From Aquamicrobium lusatiense (lineage in GTDB: Bacteria; Pseudomonadota; Alphaproteobacteria; Rhizobiales; Rhizobiaceae): DNA of 64,000 nucleotides. The notes beneath the pieces were generated by a model. It was not told the DNA's origin. It did not search any database and saw only the letters and a list, made by a program, of their open reading frames with translations. A program made the position numbers and the translations under genes. This document shows, in pieces, positions 26,802 through 35,960 of this stretch. Every line of letters begins with the position of its first letter. Within the stretch, counting starts at the first letter, position 1. Location: positions 2,685,631-2,749,630 of the forward strand of contig NZ_JACHEU010000001.1 of assembly GCF_014201615.1 (NCBI RefSeq), in the 5' to 3' direction.

Positions 26802-27701
26802 TCAGAATTTTCCTGTGCGATGCAGCACATCAAAAGTGGCCCGGATATGATCCGCCACAGCCTTTACGGGCGCACTTGCCTCCGGCGCCACCACCATGGC
26901 GAGGATGTAGTTGCCAATCTCCGGCATGCCATCCGCGGGGCCGAGTTCCACCATGTCATCGCCGAGAAACGACTTCGGCAGCGGCGCCACCGCCAGATCC
27001 GCCATAATGGCCGCGCGCTGGCCAGCCGTGTGCGCGCTCATATAGGCGACGCGATAATCGCGGCCTTCCCGCCCGAGCGCCTCAAGCGCTCCGGCACGCC
27101 AGGCGCAGCCCTCCTCCCAGATCGATACCGGCAACGGTTCGCGCATATGGGCGCAGCCGCCTTTTGCTCCTGCCCACACGATCGGTTCGCTCAGCAAGGT
27201 TTCGGCTCCGTGCGAAGGCTTGCCATAGGAGTTGGTGAGCAGCGTGATGTCGAGCGCCCGGTCATCCATGCGGCGGCGTAAATTCACGCTCTGATCGATG
27301 GTGACGTCCACGGCGATGGACGGGTGCGACTGCGCGAAACGCTTGAGCACATGCGGCAGCACGCGCTCGCCATAGTCGTCGGGCGAGCCGAGCCGCACCA
27401 CCCCGACGATATCCGGCACGATGAACTTCGATACCGCCTCGCGGTTGATGGCCAGCATGCGCCGCGCATAGCCGAGCAGCATCTCGCCATCCGTGGTCAG
27501 CTTCACCGAGCGCGCATCGCGCGAGAACACGGCACGTCCGAGAATATCCTCAAGCTTCTTGATCTGCATGGAAACCGCGGACGGCGTTCGGTAGACGGAA
27601 CTGGCAGCAGTCGTAAAACTTCCCGTTTCGGCGATGGCGACGAAGGTGCGCAACACATCGAGATCGAGCAACGGCAAGGGGTGATTGAGCGGAGCATTCA
27701 T
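26802..27701 (-). CDS. lsrB: LysR family transcriptional regulator, LsrB/VtlR type
   Basis: LysR-type regulator of 299 residues. The winged helix-turn-helix is at about residues 14-70 (FVAIAETGSFTTAASSVYRT, PSAVSMQIKKLEDILG), followed by the co-inducer domain with RLGSPDDYGERVLP. The sequence matches what I remember of LsrB of Sinorhizobium and VtlR of Brucella. These regulators are needed for full symbiosis or virulence and activate sRNA and DUF1127-like small-protein genes. A DUF1127-like gene lies divergently 252 bases away, as expected of a direct target. The orthology call is from memory, not a search. Confidence 0.8.
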   Translation of the reverse strand: MNAPLNHPLPLLDLDVLRTFVAIAETGSFTTAASSVYRTPSAVSMQIKKLEDILGRAVFSRDARSVKLTTDGEMLLGYARRMLAINREAVSKFIVPDIVGVVRLGSPDDYGERVLPHVLKRFAQSHPSIAVDVTIDQSVNLRRRMDDRALDITLLTNSYGKPSHGAETLLSEPIVWAGAKGGCAHMREPLPVSIWEEGCAWRAGALEALGREGRDYRVAYMSAHTAGQRAAIMADLAVAPLPKSFLGDDMVELGPADGMPEIGNYILAMVVAPEASAPVKAVADHIRATFDVLHRTGKF

Positions 27702-27826
27702 CAGCTTCTCATTCAGTAATTTTGAACAAAACCTTCATTCCATTTCGTTTGATTGAACATCAACGTCGCGCGATAGTCAACCTCATCGAAGCGAGGCACG
27801 GATACCCCCGCCTGAAGCAGGTCGCT

Positions 27827-27915
27827 CCAAAGTGGGAACCGGTTTCGGCACAACGACACGATTGAAACAGGGACTTAAAGCGCAGGGAGCGAAGCTGAAA
27901 GATCGCGACGCGCTT
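27827..27915. repeat. Rhizobiales intergenic repeat copy
   Basis: The segment AAAGTGGGAACCGGTTTCGG followed by ..ACTTAAAGCGC.. matches the widespread short intergenic repeat of Rhizobiales in which AAGTGGGAACCGGTTTT is the core. It lies between lsrB and the DUF1127-like gene and would be in the latter's leader. The outer limits are uncertain. Confidence 0.5.
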
Positions 27916-27953
27916 TAAGAACATCCGCCCGGCTGGAATGAAAGGAGACAGAT

Positions 27954-28154
27954 ATGACCCTGCTGCCGCTTATCTTCAACGCGATCGACACCATCAGCAA
28001 GGCGCGCGCACGCCATCAGACGGAACGCATTATGCGCTCCCTGCCGCTGGAGATACAGAAAGACATCGGCTGGCCCAACACCAGCGAGCCACCCTGCACG
28101 CCAGTTCAGATCGCCGCCCGCAACAGCCTCGGCTTGCGGGCCGGCCAGTGCTGA
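27954..28154 (+). CDS. DUF1127-like small protein
   Basis: A 66-residue Arg-rich protein. The stretch RHQTERIMRSLPLEIQKDIG resembles the DUF1127 core, where an L..L....L.DIG pattern follows a basic helix. Such proteins in Brucella and Agrobacterium affect RNA turnover, phosphate and carbon physiology and are VtlR/LsrB targets. AAAGGAGA sits five bases before the ATG and a good terminator follows at 28206. Its divergent placement from an LsrB/VtlR-type regulator supports a regulator-target pair. Confidence 0.75.
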   Translation: MTLLPLIFNAIDTISKARARHQTERIMRSLPLEIQKDIGWPNTSEPPCTPVQIAARNSLGLRAGQC

Positions 28155-28205
28155 CCCCCTTTTCCGGCACCGGATACAGGCTTTGCTGCGTTGCTGCGCA
28201 CAAAC

Positions 28206-28245
28206 CCGGCTCGCCCTGACCGCCGAGCCGGCAAAATATCTTTTT
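28206..28245 (+). terminator. Terminator of the DUF1127-like gene
   Basis: CCGGCTCG / CGAGCCGG stem with a ten-base loop, then CAAAATATC and TTTTT, about 50 bases past the stop. Confidence 0.7.
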
Positions 28246-28339
28246 ACCGACACCCTACCCGATTGACAGGAAATGATTTTCCTGATGACGCTATGCCATA
28301 AGCGACGTTCCGCACGCGCCTTGGCACCGGGAGGGTACC

Positions 28340-29341
28340 TTGAACGCCGTACAGCAGCCGATCAAACGGTCATTCGTCTTTTTCCTGGTACCCGACTTCA
28401 CCATGATCGCCTTTGCAACGGCGCTGGATCCTCTGCGCTCGGCCAATCGCATGCTCGGCTACGAGGCCTATAGCTGGCGCCTCGCCAGCGTCGATGGCAG
28501 ACCCGTGCGTGCATCAAACGGCGTCGAGTGCGCCGTCACCACATCGCTGGAGGACGAGCGCCGCAAGATGTCGGGTCCGGAGCGGCCATCCATGGTCGTC
28601 GTCTGCAGCGGGCTTGAGGTGGAAAAATACCACAACAAGTCGGTCTTCGCCTGGCTTCGCGAGGAATACAATCGCGGCGTCGCCATCGGCGGGCTGTGCA
28701 CCGGCGCGCATATTCTGGCCGCAGCGGGACTTCTCTCGAACAAGCGCTGCGCCATCCATTGGGAAAACCTGCCGGGCTTTTCCGAAACGTTCCCGAAGGT
28801 GAATGTGTTCGCCGATCTCTTCGAGGTCGACCAGAATATCTACACCTGCGCCGGCGGCACCGCGGCTCTGGATATGATCCTGAAGCTGATCGGCGAAGAT
28901 TTTGACGAGCATCTGGTCAATCGCGTTTGCGAGCAGGTGCTGACCGACCGCGTGCGCAGCCCCACCGACAGGCAGAGGCTGCCATTGCGGGCGCGTCTCG
29001 GGGTACAGAATTCCAAGGTGCTGACCATCATCGAACTTATGGAGTCCAATCTTTCCGAGCCGCTGTCACTGATCGAGATCGCCGACAATGTCGATCTGTC
29101 GCGCCGTCAGATCGAGCGCCTGTTCCGCTCGGAAATGGGCCGCTCGCCAGCGCGCTATTATCTGGAAATTCGTCTCGACCGGGCAAGGCATCTGCTGATC
29201 CAGTCGACCATGCCTGTGGTGGAAGTGGCGATTGCCTGCGGCTTCGTTTCGGCATCGCATTTTTCCAAATGCTACCGCGAACTCTACGCGCGCTCGCCCC
29301 AGCAGGAGCGCATGGACCGCAAGCAACTGCTGGCGGCGTGA
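28340..29341 (+). CDS. GlxA family transcriptional regulator (DJ-1/PfpI domain plus AraC helix-turn-helix)
   Basis: Regulator of 333 residues. The N-terminal class I amidotransferase-like domain contains GGLCTGAHILAAAGLL, with a cysteine at the nucleophile-elbow position. The C-terminal AraC domain has two helix-turn-helix units (LIEIADNVDLSRRQIERLF and VVEVAIACGFVSASHFSKCY). Relatives include GbdR and CdhR, which sense betaine or carnitine. A dimethylglycine-dehydrogenase-like gene lies 3.4 kb away but a link is not shown. The start is TTG at 28340, preceded by GGGAGGG, which decides it. Confidence 0.88.
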   Translation: MNAVQQPIKRSFVFFLVPDFTMIAFATALDPLRSANRMLGYEAYSWRLASVDGRPVRASNGVECAVTTSLEDERRKMSGPERPSMVVVCSGLEVEKYHNKSVFAWLREEYNRGVAIGGLCTGAHILAAAGLLSNKRCAIHWENLPGFSETFPKVNVFADLFEVDQNIYTCAGGTAALDMILKLIGEDFDEHLVNRVCEQVLTDRVRSPTDRQRLPLRARLGVQNSKVLTIIELMESNLSEPLSLIEIADNVDLSRRQIERLFRSEMGRSPARYYLEIRLDRARHLLIQSTMPVVEVAIACGFVSASHFSKCYRELYARSPQQERMDRKQLLAA

Positions 29342-29366
29342 ACGGCATCCGCAGTCCCTGAACCCT

Positions 29367-30206
29367 CTACTGAGCGTCCATCATCCAGTAGCGGTTGCGC
29401 CACATCTTCTCGCCCGCAAGGCAATCGCTGGCCGACATCGCCTGCGCGAGAATAACGGGAGGATGCATCTGATCGGTGGGAGGCGGACCAGCCGCGAGTT
29501 CAAGAACCAGCTTTCGCCGCACGGCTTCAGGAAACTGTGTCCAGTCATTGACCGGGATCATGAAGGCGCCCGGCCCGCCAATCACGCAGTCCGCATAGTA
29601 GCGGTCCAGATTGGCAACATCATAGCCTGAATCAAAGCCGCCATTGGTCATCAGCGGCAGGCCGTTGATCGTAATTCCCTGCCTGACCAAGCGATCGCGC
29701 ACTTCAGTTACCGGAGCGCCCTGATTGTTCGGGCCATCCCCGGAAATGTCGATGACCCGCTTCATGCCCTCGAAGCCGCTTTCGGCGAACAGATCGCCGC
29801 CAAACTCCAGGGCAGCGGATATCGAGGTTCGCCGCGCGCTGTTTGGCGGATTGCGAGAAAGCTGCGCGGCAACCCGCTCGGCATCTTCCCTGCCCGCGAT
29901 CAATGTCCACGGCACCACGACATGCTGTGTGGTGGTGCCGGCCCATTCGACATAGGACACGGCAATGCGCCCATGCGCCCCGTCCGCAATGGCCCGCAGA
30001 ACGCTGTCGTGGGTAAGTGCCGCCGCATAGCCGTGCCGCTGTATTTCCAGTTCAGCGGGTGACATCGACAGGGACACGTCCACAGCCAGCACGAGTTCGA
30101 TGTCGACCGGCTCGGCTTTGGCTGCCGCGCCGGAGAAAATCCCCGCCGTGACCAGCGCTGCGCCGGCGGCGAGAACATGTCCTGCATTGTTCAACAAGGC
30201 TGACAT
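29367..30206 (-). CDS. DUF1194 family secreted protein (von Willebrand-like)
   Basis: Protein of 279 residues with an N-terminal signal sequence (LAAGAALVTAGIFSGAAAKA). The mature part begins EPVDIELVLAVDVSLSMSP, a MIDAS-like DxSxS motif, and later has VIDISGDGPNNQG. This is the DUF1194 pattern, exported vWA-like proteins of unknown function in Rhizobiales. The ATG at 30206 gives the signal peptide; the longer upstream frame is not exported-like. It is convergent with the GlxA gene, with 25 bases between stops. Confidence 0.85.
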   Translation of the reverse strand: MSALLNNAGHVLAAGAALVTAGIFSGAAAKAEPVDIELVLAVDVSLSMSPAELEIQRHGYAAALTHDSVLRAIADGAHGRIAVSYVEWAGTTTQHVVVPWTLIAGREDAERVAAQLSRNPPNSARRTSISAALEFGGDLFAESGFEGMKRVIDISGDGPNNQGAPVTEVRDRLVRQGITINGLPLMTNGGFDSGYDVANLDRYYADCVIGGPGAFMIPVNDWTQFPEAVRRKLVLELAAGPPPTDQMHPPVILAQAMSASDCLAGEKMWRNRYWMMDAQ

Positions 30207-30379
30207 GGCAAGGAAGCTACGCCGAATTCCCCTGATGTGAAAGCCGCACACCGGCCATCGCACGTAACGCGCTTTCACATTTTTGGGAGCAGAACACTCA
30301 TCCGACACCCCTGTGGAATTCATCTTCCGTTGCGGCAACCCCCTTTCATTTTCCGAAATAGGTTATATAGGGTATTTAT

Positions 30380-30394
30380 TGACTAAAAATCTCA
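30380..30394. promoter_or_regulatory. Iron-responsive (RirA-type IRO) box candidate
   Basis: TGA-N9-TCA (TGACTAAAAATCTCA) within an AT-rich region ahead of the TonB-dependent receptor. The IRO consensus bound by RirA in Rhizobiales is TGA-N9-TCA, so iron repression of the receptor is likely. The motif is short and can occur by chance; the target gene makes it credible. Confidence 0.55.
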
Positions 30395-30400
30395 TGTTTT

Positions 30401-30465
30401 CGGATCGATTTTTTCGATCCGATGCCATTTTCGCGAATGAAGGGGATTGTTTTGCGAAAATGGCA
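30401..30465 (+). promoter_or_regulatory. Tandem hairpins in the leader of the TonB-dependent receptor gene
   Basis: The region 30207-30711 has no gene. Directly after the iron box, CGGATCGA/TCGATCCG forms a hairpin (30401-30421), then TGCCATTTTCGC and GCGAAAATGGCA (30423-30434, 30454-30465) form a perfect 12-base inverted repeat around 19 bases. A third hairpin with stem GCACCGG/CCGGTGC lies near 30589-30608. They could be operator, leader RNA structure or an early terminator. I see no known riboswitch. Confidence 0.45.
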
Positions 30466-30711
30466 CATGGAAGGTGGCGTATGTCCTCCGTCCGTTGCCG
30501 GTTATGGCACGAACGGCACCTTGTCGCAGAATGACAAGCTTCCACCTTCCCCAGCCGCAGCCAGTCAAACCCTGACCAGCCAAAAAAATGCACCGGATAC
30601 GGCCGGTGCCTTCTTTTCGGCTGCGCGCGCACCTGCACCTGCAAATGCAGCCGGCAATTGCAAAAATCACGGTTCCGGAGCGACCCGTGGTGGGGACAGG
30701 AGTGGAAAGAA

Positions 30712-32697
30712 ATGCACAAAATCGGACGCGGCACAGTCGGGGGACTTGCCAGTCTTCTTTTGCTGTCGGCATCGATCAATGCAGTTTTGGCGCAAACCAG
30801 CCAGAATGCAGAGGAAGAAGAACAGACGACCGTTCTCAAGCAGATCGTCGTGACGGCAAGCGGTCATGCACAGACAATACCGGATGCACCCGCAACCATC
30901 ACCGTGATCAGCGGCGAGAAGATTGCTTCCAAGCCGTATGCCAGCGTGGCCGATGTGCTGCGCGATGTGCCCGGCGTCATCGTCAGCACACCATCGGCCC
31001 GTTCCGGCGCCGCCTCGATTTCCATTCGCGGCATGAGCGAAGGCTATGTCTCCATGCTGGTCGACGGCAAGCCACTCGGAAACTCGTCAGAGGCAACCTA
31101 TAATGGTTTCGGCTCCGGCCTTGCCACCGGCTACCTGCCACCGCCATCCGCCATCGAGCGCATCGAGGTCATTCGCGGTCCGATGTCTTCCCTTTACGGC
31201 TCATCCGCGCTGGGCGGCGTGATCAACATCATCACCAAGCCGGTTTCGGATGTGTGGACCGGCACGGTGACGACCGGCTTTACCGCCTACAGCCATGACG
31301 AGGCCGGCAATTCCTATGAGGGCCGTTTCTACCTGAACGGACCGATCGTGTCCGACAGGATCGGTCTCTCGCTGTGGGGCTCCCTGCACAACCGCGAAGA
31401 CCGTGGCCTGACGACCGGCGCATCGCAGGACATGTCGCGCAAGAGCCTCGGCGGCAAGCTGAGCATGACGATCACCGAGAATCAGGACCTGGCGCTTGAG
31501 ATCGCCCAGAACCGGAGCGACACGAAGACCAGAGCCGCTTCGACCAGCGGCGTCGACGTCAATCACATGAACTACAGCGCCGTCCACAAGCTGCGCTGGG
31601 GACAAGAATATGAAACGACATCGTTCCTGACCTATGAGGATGTCGACTTTGAAAACGGCACCAATATTTCAGGTTACAACCAGCTCAACTTCAACACCAA
31701 GACCAGCGCGAGCCTTGGCGGCCACGACCTGATCGCCGGCTTCGACTACAAGGCGGAAGAAACCCGCCACTCGCCCAACCGCGTTTCATCGAACATCGAC
31801 CCCAACATGGAGCGCTGGCACTGGGCGTTGTTCGGCGAGGACAATTTCCATATCACCGAAGACTTCACCACCACATTCGGGCTTCGCTACGACAAGAACG
31901 AGCGCTACGGTTCACACTTCACGCCACGTCTCTATGGCGTCTATCACCTGAATCCCGTTCTTACATTCAAGGGCGGCGTGAGCGGCGGCTACAAGGTTCC
32001 CCAGCTCAAGCAGGCCGACGACAACATCATGGAGCCTTCAGGCGGTGACGGCCGCGCGCGCGACAAGGGTAATACCAATCTCAAGCCGGAAGAAAGCACC
32101 AACTATGAGATCGGTATGGTGTGGGAAAGCGACTTTGGCCTGCAATTCGGCCTCACAGCCTATCACACCAGGTTCAAGAACAAGATCACAACGGAACGGA
32201 TCTGTGCGCATGATACGCCGGAGCCCGGACTGCCCACCGATTGCGGAATGAATGCGCCCGGCAATCCAATCAAATGGATAAACCAATACATCAATCGCGA
32301 TGCGGCAGAACTGAATGGCGTGGAGGCAACGGTCGATTTCCCTGTCGGCGACGTGGATGTGTCGATGAACTACACCTATTCGCGCAGCAAGATCACCAAG
32401 GGCGCGAAGGTTGGTGAACGGTTCAACAATCTGCCCGAGCATGTCGCCAATCTGGGGCTGGACTGGCATGCGACCGAGGACCTCACACTTTGGGGCAAGG
32501 CGCAATATCGCAGCCAGACCCATGATTCCGGCAACGCCCGCATCGGCTCGCACGCCATCTTCGATGTGGGAATGGAATACCGCATCAACGATCATTTCAA
32601 GGGAACCGCCGCCGTCTACAACATCGGCGACAAGCGCTTCGACAATGATTACGAGGACGGGCGCCGCTTCTGGCTCGGCCTGACCAGTAGCTTCTGA
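30712..32697 (+). CDS. TonB-dependent siderophore-type receptor
   Basis: Outer-membrane receptor of 661 residues. A signal peptide (LASLLLLSASINAVLAQ) is followed by a TonB box-like TVLKQIVVTAS, a plug domain (SVADVLRDVPGV, SIRGMSEGY, IERIEVIRGPMSSLYGSSALGG) and a 22-strand barrel ending in the terminal Phe of WLGLTSSF. It would import a ferric siderophore or haem; the plug resembles the FepA/BfrA catecholate group. The ATG at 30712 has GGAAAGAA before it. An iron box lies upstream. No TonB, ABC or siderophore genes are adjacent. Confidence 0.9.
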   Translation: MHKIGRGTVGGLASLLLLSASINAVLAQTSQNAEEEEQTTVLKQIVVTASGHAQTIPDAPATITVISGEKIASKPYASVADVLRDVPGVIVSTPSARSGAASISIRGMSEGYVSMLVDGKPLGNSSEATYNGFGSGLATGYLPPPSAIERIEVIRGPMSSLYGSSALGGVINIITKPVSDVWTGTVTTGFTAYSHDEAGNSYEGRFYLNGPIVSDRIGLSLWGSLHNREDRGLTTGASQDMSRKSLGGKLSMTITENQDLALEIAQNRSDTKTRAASTSGVDVNHMNYSAVHKLRWGQEYETTSFLTYEDVDFENGTNISGYNQLNFNTKTSASLGGHDLIAGFDYKAEETRHSPNRVSSNIDPNMERWHWALFGEDNFHITEDFTTTFGLRYDKNERYGSHFTPRLYGVYHLNPVLTFKGGVSGGYKVPQLKQADDNIMEPSGGDGRARDKGNTNLKPEESTNYEIGMVWESDFGLQFGLTAYHTRFKNKITTERICAHDTPEPGLPTDCGMNAPGNPIKWINQYINRDAAELNGVEATVDFPVGDVDVSMNYTYSRSKITKGAKVGERFNNLPEHVANLGLDWHATEDLTLWGKAQYRSQTHDSGNARIGSHAIFDVGMEYRINDHFKGTAAVYNIGDKRFDNDYEDGRRFWLGLTSSF

Positions 32698-32707
32698 CGC
32701 AGAAGAA

Positions 32708-32734
32708 AAGCCCCGCGCCGTCGGCGCGGGGCTT
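32708..32734. terminator. Bidirectional intrinsic terminator
   Basis: AAGCCCCGCGCC / GGCGCGGGGCTT perfect twelve-base stem with a GTC loop, between the convergent receptor and oxidoreductase genes. A T-rich tail (TTTCTTCT) lies on the minus-strand side. Confidence 0.88.
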
Positions 32735-32740
32735 CTGCCA

Positions 32741-35302
32741 TCAGCTTCTCGGCTTCAGGTTTTCCGGATCGTAGAGCGGCCTGTACCCCACCGCTGCGAC
32801 TTCGACCGGATAGGTTTCGCCGAAATATTCCACCGCCAGCCTGCTACCTTGTCGACAATAGCTCCACGGCAAATAAGCCAGCGCGATATTCCTGCCGATC
32901 GTCGGACCATATGCGACGGACGTCGTGTAGGAGCGTCGGCCAAGCTCATCGACCAGAACCTCACTGCTTTCCGGATCGACCACCGGCATATTGCCGACCG
33001 GATAACGCGCAACGCCGTTTGCATCGACATTGTCGGTCATCACCAGCGTGCACAACATCGCCGGCTGATGGTCGCGCGACCTGTATTCCAGATGCTTCGC
33101 CTTGCCGCAGAAATCGGCTTCCTTGACCTTGGGGCGGGCAAGATCGGCCTCCAGCAGATTGTATTCGGTGAGCAGATCGGCGTTCTGGAGGCGCAGGCTC
33201 TTTTCCATGCGCCGCGTGTTGGCATAGGTCTCGACACCTACCGCGATCACGCCGGTGGAGCGCAGCGCATCCCACACCGCCAAACCGTCCTCATAGGCCA
33301 TGTGCAGCTCCCAGCCCTGCTCGCCGACATAGGAAATGCGGAACGCGGAAACTTGCCTGCCGGCAATGCGGATCGGCCTGATGGCGGCGAAAGGGAAGTT
33401 CTCCTGAGAGAGCCCGTTCGGATCTTCCACCACCTTCTGCAGCGTCGCGCGGGCATTCGGCCCCCACACGCCCAGCGTGATGTATACCTCACTCACATCG
33501 GTAATGGTGACGTCAAAGCCCTTATCCTGCGCCACCCGCTTCATGTAGCTGAAGTCGCGCGGGCCGGCATCGGCGCCGTCGACGATGCGGCAGCGGTCGG
33601 CCATGCGGAACACCGTCAGGTCGGCGCGCACCATGCCGTCCTCGTCGAGGAAGTGGGTGTAGATACCTTTGCCGATATTGGCCTCGCCGCCGATCTTTGC
33701 CGCGCACAGCCATTCCATCAGCGCCACGTGATCGGGGCCTTCGACATCGTACATGGCGAAGTGCGAGAGGTTGATGATGCCGCAATCCTCACTGAGCGCC
33801 AGATGCTCGGCATTGGAAACGCGCCAGAAATGGCGGTTGTCCCATTCGTTCTCACGCACCGGTACACGCTCGCCATATTTCTCCAGCAAGTGCTCATTGG
33901 CGGCGTAGCCGTGCGCACGCTCCCAGCCGCCCAGTTCCATGAAATAACCGCCAAGCTCCTTTTCGCGCTCGTAGAAAGGCGAGCGGCGGACATTGCGGCC
34001 ACCGGAGAAAGGCTCGCGCGGATGAACGGCCGGATTATAGACCTTCATCGCCGTTTCGGTGCAACGCGCGGTGATGAAATCTTCCTGCAACTGGAAGGGC
34101 TGGAAGCGGCTGTAATCGATACGGTTATGGTCGATGGACGTGCGGCCGTCCGTCATCCAGTCGGCGATCAGTTTGCCCATGCCGGGGCCGTCCTTGACCC
34201 AGATGCCGACGGCATACCAAAGTCCCCTCACCTTCTGGCTCTCGCCCATGGAAGGCCCGCCATCGGTGGTCACCTGAAGCAGGCCGTTGAAGGAATGGCT
34301 TTCGTTGTAGCCGAGCTCGCCGAGGATCGGCGTCAGCTCCATGGCCCGTTCCAGCGGTGCCATGATCTGATCCATATCGAGGTCGCGCTGTGATGGAGAC
34401 AGCCGCGCCTCCTCCTTTTCGAGCAGATCGCGCGGATGGACGAGGCGCGGACTGGTCTCCTCGTAATAGCCCCATTCGATCTGGCCGCCCTCGGCGGTCT
34501 TCGGGTCGCCCGTGTCGCGCATGTAGGCCGAGTTGCCCTGATCGCGCATCAGCGGCCAGCCGATCTCCTTGCCGGTTCCTGCAAACTCATTGTAGGGGCC
34601 GAAGAAGGTCAGCGGATGGTCGATCGGCATAACCGGCAGATCCTCGCCGGCCATTTCGGCAATCAGCCTGCCCCACAGGCCGGCGCAGACCACCACATGA
34701 TCGGCCATGATCGTGCCGCGATCCGTCACCACACCTTTGATGCGCCCGTCATCGATGACCAGTGAGAGCGCGGAAGTGTTGGCGAAGGTCTGCAGCTTGC
34801 CGGCGGCGACGCCTTCATCGACCAGCTTGCCTGCCACCGTCTGCGAGCGCGGGATGACGAGCCCGGCATCGGGATCCCACAGCCCACCCTGAACCATATC
34901 CTCTTCGATCAGCGGGAATTTTTCCTTGATCTCGGCCGGCTCGATCAGCCGCGCGCGGGTGCCGAAGGCGCGGCCGGAGGTCACCTTGCGCCGGATCTCC
35001 TCCATGCGGGCATCGTCGCCCACGCGCGCCACCTCAAGCCCGCCAACGCGGGCGTAGTGGCCCATCCGCTCGAAGAATTCGATGGAGTAGAGCGTCGTCC
35101 AGCAGGACAGGAAGTCATGGCTGGTGGCGTAGCAGAAGTCGGAAGCATGGGCCGTGGAGCCGATGTCGGTAGGGATGCCGGACTTGTCGATGCCGACAAT
35201 ATCGTCCCATCCGCGCCCGATCAGATGATGCGCGACCGAAGCGCCGACGATACCGCCGAGGCCGACGATGACGACCTTCGCCTTTTCCGGAAACCCTGCC
35301 AT
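32741..35302 (-). CDS. FAD-dependent oxidoreductase with C-terminal GcvT domain (dimethylglycine/sarcosine dehydrogenase-like)
   Basis: Two-part enzyme of 853 residues. The first 430 residues are a DAO-type FAD domain: VVIVGLGGIVGAS at the N terminus, then GSTAHASDF where the histidine aligns with the covalent-FAD site of dimethylglycine dehydrogenase. The second half is an aminomethyltransferase (GcvT)-like tetrahydrofolate domain with YVGEQGWELHM. Such enzymes demethylate N-methyl compounds and hand the one-carbon unit to folate. The dinucleotide motif has an extra residue against the usual GGGIVG. The ATG at 35302 has GGAG nine bases upstream; a TTG 15 bases earlier is less likely. The exact substrate is unknown. 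Confidence 0.87.
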   Translation of the reverse strand: MAGFPEKAKVVIVGLGGIVGASVAHHLIGRGWDDIVGIDKSGIPTDIGSTAHASDFCYATSHDFLSCWTTLYSIEFFERMGHYARVGGLEVARVGDDARMEEIRRKVTSGRAFGTRARLIEPAEIKEKFPLIEEDMVQGGLWDPDAGLVIPRSQTVAGKLVDEGVAAGKLQTFANTSALSLVIDDGRIKGVVTDRGTIMADHVVVCAGLWGRLIAEMAGEDLPVMPIDHPLTFFGPYNEFAGTGKEIGWPLMRDQGNSAYMRDTGDPKTAEGGQIEWGYYEETSPRLVHPRDLLEKEEARLSPSQRDLDMDQIMAPLERAMELTPILGELGYNESHSFNGLLQVTTDGGPSMGESQKVRGLWYAVGIWVKDGPGMGKLIADWMTDGRTSIDHNRIDYSRFQPFQLQEDFITARCTETAMKVYNPAVHPREPFSGGRNVRRSPFYEREKELGGYFMELGGWERAHGYAANEHLLEKYGERVPVRENEWDNRHFWRVSNAEHLALSEDCGIINLSHFAMYDVEGPDHVALMEWLCAAKIGGEANIGKGIYTHFLDEDGMVRADLTVFRMADRCRIVDGADAGPRDFSYMKRVAQDKGFDVTITDVSEVYITLGVWGPNARATLQKVVEDPNGLSQENFPFAAIRPIRIAGRQVSAFRISYVGEQGWELHMAYEDGLAVWDALRSTGVIAVGVETYANTRRMEKSLRLQNADLLTEYNLLEADLARPKVKEADFCGKAKHLEYRSRDHQPAMLCTLVMTDNVDANGVARYPVGNMPVVDPESSEVLVDELGRRSYTTSVAYGPTIGRNIALAYLPWSYCRQGSRLAVEYFGETYPVEVAAVGYRPLYDPENLKPRS

Positions 35303-35437
35303 AGCCCGCAACTCCAAAGTGCTGTCCGGGAAGGACTATAGGGCGAGACGAGGAGCCGACCGCAGCCTGTTTGCGACACGCTTCGCCTACAGCGCGACGG
35401 AAGCCGCGCGATGGTTTTCGCTTGCCTTTGAAAGCAG

Positions 35438-35462
35438 AAGGCCGGACTTGCAGCCCGGCCTT
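35438..35462. terminator. Terminator hairpin downstream of the small exported protein gene
   Basis: AAGGCCGG / CCGGCCTT with a nine-base loop, 36 bases past the minus-strand stop at 35498. Short T-runs lie on both sides. Confidence 0.6.
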
Positions 35463-35497
35463 TGCATCGGAATTTTCTTTTGCCTGCGAGAGCAAAC

Positions 35498-35761
35498 TTA
35501 CTTCACGCGAGCGACACCACCCGAAATTTCGATGGTTTCGGCACCGGTCAGCGCCTCAAGGTCGCCGTTCGGCATGGTCACGAAACAGCCATTCGGGCAA
35601 AACTCAACGGTCTCGCCGGGGCCCAGCGTCAGTTCCCGCTTGCTGCTGCCTTCGGTAACGATCAGCGTGCGTGGATCGGAATCATTGTTCACGGCGCTGG
35701 CCGCCAGAGCCGCCCCGGATGCCGAGAGCAGGACCGATACGGCGATCAGTGATTTCAACAT
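35498..35761 (-). CDS. Small exported hypothetical protein
   Basis: An 87-residue protein with a signal peptide (LKSLIAVSVLLSASGAALA). The mature domain of about 65 residues has two cysteines in VEFCPNGCFVTMPNG and would be beta-rich; the pair could form a disulfide in the periplasm. No named family is recognised. The ATG at 35761 has GGAAA upstream and gives a clean signal peptide. Transcribed alone, opposite nothing. Confidence 0.75.
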   Translation of the reverse strand: MLKSLIAVSVLLSASGAALAASAVNNDSDPRTLIVTEGSSKRELTLGPGETVEFCPNGCFVTMPNGDLEALTGAETIEISGGVARVK

Positions 35762-35960
35762 TGCGTTTCCGGTGTCGCCACCGCCCCTGTTTGCCATTGC
35801 AAGGCATTCCCGCCAATGCAGGCAGCTTATAGGAGAACGAAGCTGAACCGCAACTGAATGCCTCATTCATGTCGCAATCGGGTGCAGCGGATGATTTGGC
35901 GTCGGGCAACGGACCAAAAATGGAATCCGATTTCGGTAATTCCAATGGATGTACGGTGTT

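Noticed and set aside
27702..27953. AbcR-type sRNA between lsrB and the DUF1127-like gene
   Set aside because: Such sRNAs lie next to lsrB in Sinorhizobium, but no terminator with T-run is seen in this gap. A repeat copy fills much of it.
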